Assembly (NCBI RefSeq): GCF_000621585.1
Contig: NZ_JHXY01000010.1
Coordinates: 95,025-159,024 of the forward strand
Direction of reading: 5' to 3'
DNA: 64,000 bases
DNA from: [Eubacterium] cellulosolvens LD2006
GTDB lineage: Bacteria; Bacillota; Clostridia; Lachnospirales; Lachnospiraceae
This document shows, in pieces, positions 16,809 through 26,087 of the stretch. Position 1 is the first letter of the stretch; every line of letters begins with the position of its first letter. The notes below the pieces were generated by a model that searched no databases, had not been told where the DNA came from, and was given only the letters and a program-made list of their open reading frames with translations. A program made the translations under genes and the position numbers.

Positions 16809-16911
16809 TCTTTCATCATACCGCAATCGGGCTGTCTTGTGAAGATGCAAAATTGTACAAGAAATCCTCTACAATTTGGGCGAAATTCTATCCACTGAAA
16901 AGAACTATATA

Positions 16912-16962
16912 TAGAAAAGAGCGGAGGAGTACACACTAAATGTTGTGCACAAAAGCCTCCGC
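16912..16962 (-). terminator. Terminator of proS
   Basis: On the minus strand GCGGAGG and CCTCCGC form the stem, followed by TCTTTTCTATAT. The 28-base loop contains a NrdR-box-like palindrome at 16933-16948 (13 of 16 matches). Confidence 0.75.
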
Positions 16963-17033
16963 CTCTGTTCAAATTGTATAACGATAATCGAAAATGAGAT
17001 GAATTGTGCGAAAATCAGACACAATTTATGCGA

Positions 17034-18473
17034 TCAATATGCTTTTCCCCAGTAAACCATGGCTTTGGCCGGTTTTCCGCAGCATACGCACTTGTCGCTG
17101 AGCTGAATCTGTTTGAACGGCATACAGCGGCTGGTCGCCGTTGTGTCTGCCTTGATCTGTTCCTCGCAGGCCTTGTCTCCGCACCACATCGCGCGCACGA
17201 AGCCGGGTTTGGTGTTAACGGTCTCTTTGAACTCGTCGTAGGTAACGGCGTCGTAGGTGTGGGACTCGAGATGTGCTCTCGCGCGGTCGAGCATCTCCTT
17301 CTGGATGGTCTCAAGGAGTTCTGCTGTCTTATTGGCGATTTCATCAATAGAAACAACGAGTTTCTCGCGGGTATCGCGGCGCGCGAGAACTGCGGAGCCG
17401 TTCTCCACATCCTTCGGGCCGAGCTCGACACGTACCGGAATGCCGCGCATCTCCTGCTCGGAGAATTTCCAGCCCGGACGTTTGTCTGTGTCGTCCAGAT
17501 CCACACGGATACCTGCTGCGGCAAGTGTATCTTTGATCTCGCCGGCTTTGTCGAGAACGCCCGCGGCATCCTGGCGGATCGGAATGATCATCACCTGTGT
17601 CGGAGCGATCCGTGGCGGAAGGACAAGACCGCTGTTGTCTCCGTGAACCATGATCATGGCGCCGATGACACGGGTGGTCATTCCCCAGGAGGTCTGGTGA
17701 ACATGTTTGAGTGTGTTGTCTTTATCGGTGTACTGCACATCGTACGCCTGCGCGAAGATGTCGTCGAAGTTGTGGCTTGTACCGGACTGAAGGGCTTTTC
17801 CGTCGTGCATCAGCGCCTCTACGGTGTAGGTGTGCTTTGCTCCGGCGAATTTTTCTTTCTCCGTCTTCTGTCCTTTTACAACCGGAATCGCGAGATCGTT
17901 CTCAAGGAAGTCCGCATAGACGTTCAGCATCTGAACGGTTCTCTCCTCAGCCTCTTCCGCTGTGGCGTGAGCGGTGTGTCCCTCCTGCCAGAGGAACTCG
18001 CGGGAGCGAAGGAACGGGCGGGTGGTCTTCTCCCAGCGGAGAACAGAGCACCACTGGTTGTAAACCTTCGGCAGATCCTTGTAGGACTGGATGTCCTTTG
18101 CGTAGAAATCGCAGAAAAGTGTCTCGGAAGTCGGACGGATGCAGAGACGCTCCTGAAGCTTCTCCGCGCCGCCGTGGGTTACCCAGGCAACCTCCGGGGC
18201 AAAACCGTTGACAAGCTCTGCCTCTTTATTAAGAAGATTCTCCGGAATGAGCATCGGCATGTACACATTTTTTACGCCGGTGGCTTTGAAGCGCTCGTCG
18301 AGATCACGCTGGATATTCTCCCAGATCGCGTAACCGGCCGGCTTGATTGCCATACAGCCCTTGACGCTTGTGTAACCGATGAGGTCTGCTTTGATGCAGA
18401 CGTCTGTATACCATTGTGCGAAATCATCTTCCATGGAAGTGATCTGCTCTACCAATTTCTTATCCTTTGCCAT
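17034..18473 (-). CDS. proS: Prolyl-tRNA synthetase, archaeal/eukaryote-like type
   Basis: This class II synthetase charges tRNA-Pro. The 479-residue chain starts with the ProS-type-3 block [18 protein letters not shown] and lacks the long editing insertion of the E. coli-type enzyme. Class II motif 2 is visible in the [24 protein letters not shown] region (written in part) near residue 140. The C-terminal extension carries a zinc site (CGDKACEEQ and [11 protein letters not shown]) and ends in a Tyr, as expected for this type. CAGGAG lies before the ATG. It is divergent from cca, and its terminator lies between it and nrdD. Confidence 0.96.
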   Translation of the reverse strand: MAKDKKLVEQITSMEDDFAQWYTDVCIKADLIGYTSVKGCMAIKPAGYAIWENIQRDLDERFKATGVKNVYMPMLIPENLLNKEAELVNGFAPEVAWVTHGGAEKLQERLCIRPTSETLFCDFYAKDIQSYKDLPKVYNQWCSVLRWEKTTRPFLRSREFLWQEGHTAHATAEEAEERTVQMLNVYADFLENDLAIPVVKGQKTEKEKFAGAKHTYTVEALMHDGKALQSGTSHNFDDIFAQAYDVQYTDKDNTLKHVHQTSWGMTTRVIGAMIMVHGDNSGLVLPPRIAPTQVMIIPIRQDAAGVLDKAGEIKDTLAAAGIRVDLDDTDKRPGWKFSEQEMRGIPVRVELGPKDVENGSAVLARRDTREKLVVSIDEIANKTAELLETIQKEMLDRARAHLESHTYDAVTYDEFKETVNTKPGFVRAMWCGDKACEEQIKADTTATSRCMPFKQIQLSDKCVCCGKPAKAMVYWGKAY

Positions 18474-18602
18474 GATGAACTCCTGTCTGTAATAGATTTA
18501 TATTCTGAAAAAATCGTGATTTTCCTGTCTGTCAGCTGTCATATCGGAACAAAGACAGCATTTAAATTCTAAACTGTACAGAAACCTTTTTCAAGTCTAA
18601 TC

Positions 18603-18632
18603 TTGTGCCGGAAGAGGAAAAACGGGTATAAT
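18603..18632 (+). promoter_or_regulatory. Promoter of the cca-hup-rqcP cluster
   Basis: TTGTGC and TATAAT are separated by 18 bases, about 45 bases ahead of the cca start codon. Confidence 0.6.
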
Positions 18633-18675
18633 GGATACCTGTTGAAAAGGAGAATGACAGGAGGAAAAGGTGCAT

Positions 18676-20043
18676 ATGAAAATAAAGATGCCATCTACCG
18701 TTTGCGCGGTTCTGGACGCCCTGCAGGCGGCGGGCTTCGAGGCCTATGCGGTCGGGGGCTGCGTGCGGGATTCCATTCTCGGAAGAACTCCGCAGGACTG
18801 GGATATCACGACTTCGGCCCGCCCCGAAGAGGTAAAAAAAATTTTCGACCGCACAATCGATACCGGGATTCAGCACGGAACCGTCACGGTGATGATCCGC
18901 GGAAAACAGCATGAAGTCACGACCTACCGGATGGACGGGGAGTACACGGACTGCCGTCACCCGGAGGAGGTCACCTTTACCTCGAGTCTTGCGGAGGATC
19001 TGCGGCGGCGGGACTTCACGATCAATGCGATGGCGTATAACGATAAAGAGGGACTTGTGGATCTCTACGGAGGTGTGGAGGACCTTGGCCGCCACGTCAT
19101 CCGCTGTGTGGGCGACCCGATGGAACGGTTCGGCGAAGACGCGCTTCGCATTATGCGGGCTGTCCGTTTTTCCGCGCAGCTGGATTTTGGAATAGAAGAG
19201 GAGACGTTGCAGGCGGTGCGCGCGCTGGCGCCGAATCTTTCGAAGATCAGTGCGGAGAGAATCTGTATGGAACTGACGAAGCTGATTGTCTCCGGTCACC
19301 CGGATTATCTGCGGATTGCCTATGAGACTGGGATCACAAAGATGATCCTTCCGGAATTTGACGCGATGATGGAGACGGAACAGAACAATCCGCACCATAT
19401 GTACAGTGTCGGCGAACACACACTTGCCGCCATGAAAGCTGTCAGAAATGATCGGATCCTGCGGTTCGCGCTGCTGTTTCATGATGTCGCCAAGCCTGTC
19501 TGCAGGACGACGGACGAGGAGGGAATTGATCATTTCTTCGGACACGGAAATACGGGAGCCGAGATGGCAGGCAGAATCATGCGCCGTCTGAAGATGGATA
19601 ACGACACGATCCGGACGGTAAAAACGCTTGTTACCTACCACGATTGGCGTCCGGAGCCCGCGGAGAAAGCTGTCCGACGTATGATCAATAAGGTCGGCAG
19701 GGAGTTGTTTCCTCTGCTTCTCTGTATGCAGGAGGCGGATACCGCGGCGCAGAGCGAGTGGCAGAGAGAAGAAAAACTTCAGAAGATTGCGCAGACCGGG
19801 GAAATTGCCGCGAAGATTTTTTCGGAAGATCAGTGCGTGGATCTGAAATCGCTGGCGGTCAACGGCGGTGATCTTCTGCGGATGGGAGTGCAGAAAGGAC
19901 CGGAGATCGGACGGCTGCTTCAACTCGCGCTCGAGGAGGTGCTCGATGACCCCGCACGCAACGAAAAGGCTTATCTGACGGCGTTTATACAGAAAAATAT
20001 AGGGGCATGCGTTGACAAAGATGGGCGCGTAGAGTATAAGTAA
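18676..20043 (+). CDS. cca: CCA-adding tRNA nucleotidyltransferase
   Basis: This enzyme adds or repairs the 3' CCA of tRNAs. The head domain has GGCVRD at about 27-32 and the metal motif DWDITT at 41-46; an RRDFTINAMAYN block follows near residue 114, and an HD domain (FHDVAKP) lies in the C-terminal half. The 455-residue length is typical of CCA enzymes with an HD region. The need is visible here, because none of the four tRNA genes in the window encodes CCA. ATG 18676 lies 11 bases after AGGAGG; an in-frame GTG at 18670, 5 bases after it, is also possible. Confidence 0.94.
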   Translation: MKIKMPSTVCAVLDALQAAGFEAYAVGGCVRDSILGRTPQDWDITTSARPEEVKKIFDRTIDTGIQHGTVTVMIRGKQHEVTTYRMDGEYTDCRHPEEVTFTSSLAEDLRRRDFTINAMAYNDKEGLVDLYGGVEDLGRHVIRCVGDPMERFGEDALRIMRAVRFSAQLDFGIEEETLQAVRALAPNLSKISAERICMELTKLIVSGHPDYLRIAYETGITKMILPEFDAMMETEQNNPHHMYSVGEHTLAAMKAVRNDRILRFALLFHDVAKPVCRTTDEEGIDHFFGHGNTGAEMAGRIMRRLKMDNDTIRTVKTLVTYHDWRPEPAEKAVRRMINKVGRELFPLLLCMQEADTAAQSEWQREEKLQKIAQTGEIAAKIFSEDQCVDLKSLAVNGGDLLRMGVQKGPEIGRLLQLALEEVLDDPARNEKAYLTAFIQKNIGACVDKDGRVEYK

Positions 20044-20077
20044 ATTTGTATTATTTTGATTAGTGAAGGAGAATACC

Positions 20078-20353
20078 ATGAATAAAACAGAATTAATCGC
20101 TGCTATTTCCGAGCAGACAGAGCTTACAAAGAAACAGTCCGAGGAGGCTCTGAAAGCTTTTGTAGATGTTGTCGCAGACGCTCTCAAGAAGGGGGACAAG
20201 GTTCAGCTCGTTGGCTTCGGTACGTTCGAGGTGTCCGAGAGAGCTGCCCGCACGGGAAGAAATCCGCGCACAAACGAGACCATCGAGATCGCGGCTTCCA
20301 GAACTCCGAAGTTTAAAGCAGGAAAAGCTCTGAAGGATCTTGTGAAAGAATGA
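20078..20353 (+). CDS. hup: HU family DNA-binding protein
   Basis: This 91-residue histone-like protein bends and compacts DNA as a dimer. It has the HU opening [10 protein letters not shown], the helical N-terminal half, and the beta-arm signature [20 protein letters not shown]. It ends [13 protein letters not shown] as usual. GAAGGAGA precedes the ATG; an upstream in-frame start at 20063 has no such site. The stop overlaps the rqcP start by four bases (ATGA). Confidence 0.97.
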   Translation: MNKTELIAAISEQTELTKKQSEEALKAFVDVVADALKKGDKVQLVGFGTFEVSERAARTGRNPRTNETIEIAASRTPKFKAGKALKDLVKE

Positions 20354-20589
20354 GACTCGATAAGTATCTTAAGGTTTCAAGACTGATTAAGCGGCGCACG
20401 GTGGCCAACGAGGCCTGTGACGCCGGCAGGGTACTCCTTAACGATAAGCCGGCGAGGGCGTCAGCGCCTGTGAAAGCCGGCGATACAATAGAAATATTGT
20501 TTGGTACAAAATCTGTAAAGGTCGAGGTTCTGGACGTCCAGGAGACGGTCCGGAAGGAGAGTGCGCAGGAGCTGTACCGCTATATTTGA
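20350..20589 (+). CDS. rqcP: RqcP (YabO), S4-domain RNA-binding protein
   Basis: RqcP works with RqcH on stalled 50S subunits, helping to add C-terminal alanine tails during ribosome quality control. The 79-residue protein is essentially one S4 domain ([20 protein letters not shown], with [20 protein letters not shown]). Its position right after hup and before divIC is the one known from B. subtilis and clostridia. It overlaps hup by four bases. Confidence 0.9.
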   Translation: MRLDKYLKVSRLIKRRTVANEACDAGRVLLNDKPARASAPVKAGDTIEILFGTKSVKVEVLDVQETVRKESAQELYRYI

Positions 20590-20601
20590 CAGGTGATAAT
20601 T

Positions 20602-21015
20602 ATGCGTCAGTACAAAGGAATCGTTGTCGCAGCCCTGGTTCTCGTCATGCTGATGTTCATGACACTGTTCCTCGGGGCGAGGCTGAAGGCGAAAATCGAG
20701 GCGGGCAATGAAAAAGTGCAGGTGCTCGATCAAAAAAGCAAAGAAGAGACGAAGCGCGCGAAAGAGATCTCCGAACTGAAGGAACGAATGAAGAGCGATG
20801 ACTACAAGGAACAGGTCGCCAAGGATCAGCTCGGTCTGGTGCGTGACGGAGAAATTATCTTCAAAAAGTCCGATAAGAAGGACAAGCCGGCAGGCGATGC
20901 CGGGAATCCGATTGAGCCGGAAGAAATTGAACATGAGGACGCGGATTCCGGCGCCGGGGCCGACGGCGGAATGTCTGATCCGGAGGATACCGGAGCGGAT
21001 ACTGACAATAATTAA
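20602..21015 (+). CDS. divIC: DivIC/FtsB-like septum formation initiator
   Basis: This is a small bitopic membrane protein of the divisome. It has a short cytosolic start, one transmembrane helix (residues about 7-27, VVAALVLVMLMFMTLFLG), a coiled coil, and the family block YKEQVAKDQLGLVRDGEIIF near 75-94. The C-terminal tail is acidic and Gly-rich. Identity rests on architecture and on its place in the hup-rqcP-divIC order. In spore formers yabP and yabQ usually stand between rqcP and divIC; here the gap is 12 bases. ATG 20602 is preferred over an in-frame ATT/ATG region three codons upstream. Confidence 0.83.
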   Translation: MRQYKGIVVAALVLVMLMFMTLFLGARLKAKIEAGNEKVQVLDQKSKEETKRAKEISELKERMKSDDYKEQVAKDQLGLVRDGEIIFKKSDKKDKPAGDAGNPIEPEEIEHEDADSGAGADGGMSDPEDTGADTDNN

Positions 21016-21020
21016 CAGGA

Positions 21021-21055
21021 AAAGACCATGCCTTTCTGTACGGCATGGTCTTTTG
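21021..21055 (+). terminator. Terminator after divIC
   Basis: AAAGACCATGCC and GGCATGGTC form the stem, followed by TTTTGT. The T-run is also the first part of the left arm of repeat copy 3. Confidence 0.85.
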
Positions 21056-21100
21056 TCTCATAGCTCCGCATTTCCTATGAGACAAAAACGCTCCGCGGGA
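21051..21100. repeat. Intergenic palindromic repeat, copy 3
   Basis: TTTTGTCTCATAG and CTATGAGACAAAA form a perfect 13-bp inverted repeat around 11 bases, followed by ACGCTCCGCGG. Its first four bases are the T-tract of the divIC terminator. Confidence 0.8.
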
Positions 21101-21150
21101 AGCGCGCTCGCGCGATGAGTAGATGCTTCGCATTTATTTTGGAGGAAACC

Positions 21151-22671
21151 ATGGGGATTGAGAAGACGGCGGAAAACTACATTCGAAGGCACCGGTTGAT
21201 CGGTGCGGGCGATCTGGTGTGCGTGGGATTGTCCGGCGGAGCGGACTCTGTGGCTCTTCTCCTCGCGCTGAAGAAGATCAGGGACAGCCGTGATCCGGAG
21301 CCTTTCGGACTTGCCGCCGTGCATATCAATCACAATCTCCGGGGAGAGGCGGCGGATGACGACTGCCGCTTCGTCCGCGATCTCTGCGGGAGAATGGAAA
21401 TACCGTTGAAAACATATTCCTGTCCGGTGGCGGAATATGCAGACGAAAAAAAGATCGGTCTGGAGGAGGCGGGCAGGGAAGTGCGGCATGAGAAGTTTTT
21501 CCTGGCCGCGCGGGAATTTGCGGAAGAAAACGGAATGAGGGCTTCGCAGGTGAAGATTGCGCTGGCTCATCACGCGGATGATCAGGCGGAGACTGTTCTG
21601 TTCCGGGCGGCCCGTGGGACTTCCCTTGCCGGGCTTGCCGGGATCCGGCCGATGGTTGTCATGGACGGACTTACACTGATCCGCCCGCTTCTTCCGGTCA
21701 CCAGAGCGGAGATTGAGGCCTGGCTGCTGGCGAGAAAGCAACGGTGGAGAACCGATGCCACAAATGCGGATGAGAGTTACGCGAGAAACGCGATCCGGGG
21801 GACGGTTCTTCCCTGTCTGAAGGAAAAAATCAACCACAGATCCGCGCTTCACCTTGCGCAGGCGGCTGAAGACATGGCGGCAGCGGATGAATATCTCCGC
21901 GGGCAGGCGAAGGAAATCGAAGGATGTCTTGTCCGGACAGATCCTTCGGACGGTTCGGTTTCGATCACGGACCAGCTTCTCTCTTATCCCGAAATTCTTC
22001 AGAATTATATTCTGATGGACGCGCTCGAGCGGGCGGCCGGTCGCCGGAAGGATCTGGGCCGGGAACAGCTTACGGAATTGAAAGATTTGTTCGCGGAGAC
22101 GGCCGGGAAGAGGCGCGACCTTCCCTACGGGGTTTGTGCGCACCGGGAATACGACAGGGTCGTGCTGGATGGAATGAGGCGCGAAAAGGTTTTCAAATCG
22201 GTCACAGAAACGTCATACGAGAGATCTATCCCCGGCGAGGGTGACCGGAAATCCGGAAACTTCCGGATCGGCGATACGGACATCCGCTGGGAGATCCGCG
22301 ACCTTGTGCCGGCGTCAATCCCCCAAAATCGGTATACGAAAGTTTTGGATTATGATAAAATAAATTATAATCTTGTCATGAGATTTCGAAGAAACGGTGA
22401 CAGGATCGTTGTGAATGCAAAAGGCGGGAGCCGGAAACTGAAGGATTATCTGATTGACCGGAAGATCCCTCGGCGCTTCAGAGACCGCATACCGCTTCTT
22501 GCCTCCGGCAGCAGTGTATTCTGGGTAGTCGGCCACCGGATCAGCGAAGACTGCAAGGTGACGGGCGATACACGGCGGGTGCTGGTGATCACGGCGAAAG
22601 GACCGGACGACGGAGATTCGATGGAACGAAACGATCGGGGAACCGACGGAGAGCCGGCCGAAATGACATAA
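21151..22671 (+). CDS. tilS: tRNA(Ile)-lysidine synthase
   Basis: TilS converts C34 of the CAU anticodon of a tRNA-Ile to lysidine, which switches its decoding from AUG to AUA; it uses ATP and lysine. The N-terminal PP-loop is LSGGADSVALL (SGGxDS) near residue 22, followed by AAVHINHNLRGEAADDDC near 58 and HHADDQAETVLFRAARG near 140. The C-terminal part has the tRNA-binding TilS domain (GSRKLKDYLIDRKIPRRFRD). The 506 residues are on the long side. ATG 21151 follows GGAGGAAACC. It comes directly after divIC; spoIIE, often found between them in spore formers, is missing. Confidence 0.95.
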   Translation: MGIEKTAENYIRRHRLIGAGDLVCVGLSGGADSVALLLALKKIRDSRDPEPFGLAAVHINHNLRGEAADDDCRFVRDLCGRMEIPLKTYSCPVAEYADEKKIGLEEAGREVRHEKFFLAAREFAEENGMRASQVKIALAHHADDQAETVLFRAARGTSLAGLAGIRPMVVMDGLTLIRPLLPVTRAEIEAWLLARKQRWRTDATNADESYARNAIRGTVLPCLKEKINHRSALHLAQAAEDMAAADEYLRGQAKEIEGCLVRTDPSDGSVSITDQLLSYPEILQNYILMDALERAAGRRKDLGREQLTELKDLFAETAGKRRDLPYGVCAHREYDRVVLDGMRREKVFKSVTETSYERSIPGEGDRKSGNFRIGDTDIRWEIRDLVPASIPQNRYTKVLDYDKINYNLVMRFRRNGDRIVVNAKGGSRKLKDYLIDRKIPRRFRDRIPLLASGSSVFWVVGHRISEDCKVTGDTRRVLVITAKGPDDGDSMERNDRGTDGEPAEMT

Positions 22672-22712
22672 TGATATGTGTGCGAAGGCACACAGACTTA
22701 CAGGAGGAAACC

Positions 22713-23243
22713 ATGAGTGAAAAAGTATCTGTGCTGATCGATGAGAAAGAGGTCGGCGAAAGGATCAGAGTTCTCGGAGAGAAGATTTCGAAAGAATACG
22801 AGGGAAAGACCGTCCATATGATCTGTGTTCTGAAGGGCGGCGTCGTGTTCATGTGTGATCTTGCGAAGAGAATCAGCGTTCCGGTCACGATGGATTTTAT
22901 GTCCGTCTCCAGTTACGGCGGCGGCACGACATCGAGTGGAATTGTCAAGATCGTGAAGGATCTTGATGAGCCGATCGAGGGAAAAGATGTGCTTGTAGTA
23001 GAGGATATTATAGATTCCGGTCGTACACTCAGCTATCTGATGCATCTTCTGAAGAAGAGAAATCCGAACAGCATCAAGCTCTGTACGCTGCTGGACAAAC
23101 CGGATCGCCGTGTGGTCGAGGATGTGGTTGTGGATTATACGGGGTTTGTGATTCCGGACGAATTCGTTGTCGGGTATGGTCTGGATTATGACCAGAGATA
23201 CCGTAACCTTCCGTATGTAGGAGTCATCAGCTTCGACGACTGA
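22713..23243 (+). CDS. hpt: Hypoxanthine phosphoribosyltransferase
   Basis: This purine-salvage enzyme joins hypoxanthine or guanine to PRPP, giving IMP or GMP. It is a type I phosphoribosyltransferase of 176 residues with the PRPP loop VLVVEDIIDSGRT near 94-106 and the family blocks VLKGGVVFMCDLAKRI and PDEFVVGYGLDY. CAGGAGG precedes the ATG. The tilS-hpt-ftsH order is conserved in Firmicutes. Confidence 0.96.
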   Translation: MSEKVSVLIDEKEVGERIRVLGEKISKEYEGKTVHMICVLKGGVVFMCDLAKRISVPVTMDFMSVSSYGGGTTSSGIVKIVKDLDEPIEGKDVLVVEDIIDSGRTLSYLMHLLKKRNPNSIKLCTLLDKPDRRVVEDVVVDYTGFVIPDEFVVGYGLDYDQRYRNLPYVGVISFDD

Positions 23244-23278
23244 TGCGGAACCGCTGATCAGAGGAGGAGTCAATACAC

Positions 23279-25246
23279 GTGGAGAATATGAAGAGAGGCA
23301 TCGTAACCTACTTGATCGTTCTGGTGGCCGTTATTGCTGCATTTGTACTGCTTCCGGGACTACTTCGATCTGATTCTGAAGTGAACACATCAACATACGA
23401 GAGATATCTGAAAAACGGGGATATCGTAGAAGCTCAGATTAACCAAAACAGCGAGGTGCCGACCGGAAATATCCAGTTCAGGCTTTCGGACGGCACGATG
23501 GGCAGGGTTTATGTGGCCGATGTAAAAGAGGCCGAGGAAGAGCTGAAGGCGCACAAGATCAGTTATACGCTGGACGACGTGTCGAGAACGGGGATCTTCG
23601 AGGCCCTCATCCTTCCGGCTCTGTTTACGGCGGTGGTGGTGATTCTGCTCATCATGTTTCTCGGCAGGAGTGCGGGTGCAGGATCTGCATCCAACAACCG
23701 CATGATGGACTTTGGGAAGAGTCACGCGAAAATGACGACGGGAAAGGACAGCCATGTGCGCTTCGCGGATGTGGCCGGCCTTCAGGAGGAGAAGGAGGAT
23801 CTGGTCGAGATCGTCGACTTCCTCAAGAACCCCGGGAAGTATACCCGGGTCGGCGCGAGGATTCCGAAGGGAGTGATTCTTGTCGGACGTCCCGGAACGG
23901 GAAAAACACTGCTTGCGAAGGCGGTTGCCGGAGAGGCGGATGTTCCGTTCTTCTCCATTTCCGGTTCGGATTTTGTGGAGATGTTCGTCGGCGTCGGCGC
24001 TTCCCGTGTCAGAGACCTGTTCGCAGAGGCGAAAAAGAACGCACCGTGTATTGTATTTATTGATGAAATAGACGCTGTCGGAAGACAGAGAGGCGCCGGA
24101 ATGGGCGGCGGCCATGATGAGAGAGAGCAGACGCTGAACCAGCTGCTGGTAGAGATGGACGGTTTCGGCGTCAACGAGGGCATTATTGTCATGGCGGCGA
24201 CAAACCGTGTGGATATTCTGGATCCTGCCATTCTGAGACCGGGACGTTTTGACCGGAAGATCACGGTCGGAGCACCCGATGTCAAGGGAAGAGAAGACAT
24301 CCTGAGAGTCCACGCCAGAAACAAACCGCTCGGCGACGATGTCGAGCTGCAGCAGATTGCGCAGACGACCGCCGGCTTTACGGGAGCGGATCTGGAGAAT
24401 CTTCTCAACGAGGCTGCCATCCGGGCGGCCAGAGAACAGCGCGCTTATGTAAATCAGAAGGATATCAAAGAATCCTTCATTAAAGTGGGGGTCGGAACTG
24501 AGAAGAAGAGCCACGTGATCTCGGAGAAAGAGAAGAAGATCACGGCATACCACGAGACCGGACATGCGATCCTCTTCCATGTTCTGGACCTGATGGATCC
24601 GGTGTACACGATTTCCATTATTCCGACCGGTCCCGGAGCGGCAGGATATACGATGCCGCAGCCGGAGAACGACGATATGTTCATGACCAAGAAGAAAATG
24701 ATCCAGCAGATCATCGTTGATCTGGGCGGCCGTGTGGCTGAGGAGATGATTTTCGACGATATCACGACCGGCGCGTCCCAGGATATCCGTCAGGCGACGG
24801 CCACTGCACGCGCGATGGTGACAAAATACGGAATGTCCGCAAAACTCGGTCTGGTCAACTACGATCTGGACGAAGGAAACGAAGTTTTCCTTGGAAGGGA
24901 CTTCGGCCATACGAAGACCTACAGCGAGTCCGTCGCAAAAGAGATCGACGAGGAAGTGCGCAGAATCATAGACAATTGTCATCGCGAGGCGCAGAGACTG
25001 ATCTCGGAGCACCGTTATGTGCTCGATGAATGTGCCAGACAGCTGATGGTTCATGAGAAGCTCGGAAGAAAAGAATTTGAGCAGATCTTTGAACAGGAGA
25101 GAGCCGGCACCTTCGGCGAGACCACGGGACTTCTGTATCCGGATGGCGACAAGGCGGATCAGGGAGAGAAGAAGCCGGACAGAGAGGCGAAAGACAACAG
25201 GCTCGGCGTATTCCCGGGACTCGGAGAACTCCGGACGGCTGACTGA
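23279..25246 (+). CDS. ftsH: ATP-dependent zinc metalloprotease FtsH
   Basis: FtsH is a membrane-anchored AAA+ protease that degrades unneeded membrane and regulatory proteins. Two transmembrane helices lie at about 8-27 and 109-128, flanking an extracytoplasmic domain. The AAA module has Walker A GRPGTGKT (the usual second residue is Pro, here Arg), Walker B IVFIDEID and the second region of homology. The protease has HETGH in [14 protein letters not shown] at 23279 is the start because it sits 8 bases after GAGGAGGAG; the ATG three codons later is a little far. The 655-residue length is normal. Confidence 0.96.
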   Translation: MENMKRGIVTYLIVLVAVIAAFVLLPGLLRSDSEVNTSTYERYLKNGDIVEAQINQNSEVPTGNIQFRLSDGTMGRVYVADVKEAEEELKAHKISYTLDDVSRTGIFEALILPALFTAVVVILLIMFLGRSAGAGSASNNRMMDFGKSHAKMTTGKDSHVRFADVAGLQEEKEDLVEIVDFLKNPGKYTRVGARIPKGVILVGRPGTGKTLLAKAVAGEADVPFFSISGSDFVEMFVGVGASRVRDLFAEAKKNAPCIVFIDEIDAVGRQRGAGMGGGHDEREQTLNQLLVEMDGFGVNEGIIVMAATNRVDILDPAILRPGRFDRKITVGAPDVKGREDILRVHARNKPLGDDVELQQIAQTTAGFTGADLENLLNEAAIRAAREQRAYVNQKDIKESFIKVGVGTEKKSHVISEKEKKITAYHETGHAILFHVLDLMDPVYTISIIPTGPGAAGYTMPQPENDDMFMTKKKMIQQIIVDLGGRVAEEMIFDDITTGASQDIRQATATARAMVTKYGMSAKLGLVNYDLDEGNEVFLGRDFGHTKTYSESVAKEIDEEVRRIIDNCHREAQRLISEHRYVLDECARQLMVHEKLGRKEFEQIFEQERAGTFGETTGLLYPDGDKADQGEKKPDREAKDNRLGVFPGLGELRTAD

Positions 25247-25280
25247 GAAATGTAAAGAAGTATTTTGATAGAAATGTCAG

Positions 25281-25325
25281 AAACCTGTACAGACGGTTAG
25301 ATGTCTGTGCAGGTTTCTTTTTGTA
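25281..25325 (+). terminator. Terminator after ftsH
   Basis: AAACCTGTACAGAC and GTCTGTGCAGGTTT form a near-perfect 14-bp stem, followed by CTTTTTG. Confidence 0.9.
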
Positions 25326-25699
25326 TAGAAGAACTCCGTTATCCGATCGGAACGGGATCCTGCACAGACGGGCAAAGAGGAGCCTTTATTTGTCTCGGAC
25401 AGGAAGCGATCCGTCCTTCGCGGCCCGAGGAAACGTCATGTCCCCAAAGGATTTATCACAAATTCTAAAAAAGAATGTGACCTGCGGAGTTTTTGAATGA
25501 AAAAAATATGATATCCGGCCGGGAAGGACTTCTTTCGGGGGAAGACGCGCCTTCTCGGGCGTCCTGAATTGTGTCAGAATGACAAAAATGATGAAGAGTA
25601 ACAAATAATTCGATATATATGTGACTCTAAACGACAGAATATGATACGAAATTGTGCAAGATGAATAAAAAGGATGTTTAAACAAATGTGATCTTTGGG
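25326..25699. other. Non-coding stretch without recognised feature
   Basis: This 374-base AT-rich region has no ORF with a ribosome-binding site and no RNA gene I can recognise. A few short dyads are present but none has a U-tract. Confidence 0.5.
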
Positions 25700-25737
25700 T
25701 AGACTTTCTGTGCGAGGAGTGCTATTATAATAACTGT

Positions 25738-25842
25738 AAAAACCCCCCAATACATTATATAGTTTTTGCTACACCCCATAAGAGAAATACCTTCTCCAAG
25801 ACGGCGACCTTTTCGAAGGCCGCCGTTTTACTTTTATTTTTT
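25738..25842 (+). ncRNA. Candidate C-rich small RNA gene
   Basis: A promoter (TAGACT at 25700-25705, 17 bases, TATTAT at 25723-25728, overlapping TATAAT at 25726-25731) is followed about 105 bases later by a strong terminator (25801-25826, stem ACGGCGACCTT/AAGGCCGCCGT, loop TTCG) with a long T-rich run. No ORF lies between. The 5' part can form AAAAAC/GTTTTT around a loop with CCCCCC. Two more exposed segments, ACACCCC and CTTCTCC, could also pair with Shine-Dalgarno sequences. This layout resembles Firmicute trans-acting sRNAs with C-rich seeds, such as RsaE/RoxS, but no sequence identity with them is claimed. Confidence 0.6.
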
Positions 25843-26087
25843 AACAGGGACGTTAAGCGACAGGAACCGATGCCGCGAAAGCCGGCCGGTTCGATGGAGA
25901 ATCCGGTCAGAGGTTGCCGGTGGCAAATGGTGACAGAAGGAGCTTATGGCGACGGAAGGCCTGTCGAAAAAATATAAAATATAAAAATGTTATTTTTGAA
26001 AGGGTTTTACTATCGTTTCAATGGCGGATATTCTAATAATGTAGTATAATTATTCAGAGCTTGAGACTTAGTAAAGAAGGAAGACAA
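25843..26087. other. Leader region of the GH13 gene
   Basis: It contains TATAAT at 26045-26050, 38 bases before the start codon, without a good -35. No ORF or clear riboswitch was seen in the rest. Confidence 0.4.

Noticed and set aside
18562..20199. Long minus-strand frame (545 codons) opposite cca
   Set aside because: The plus strand encodes a full CCA-adding enzyme; the minus frame has no family motif and runs across the cca-hup boundary.
25326..25699. Gene fragment or small ORF between ftsH and the small RNA
   Set aside because: No open frame with a plausible start signal and no likeness to a known protein; nothing to support a call.
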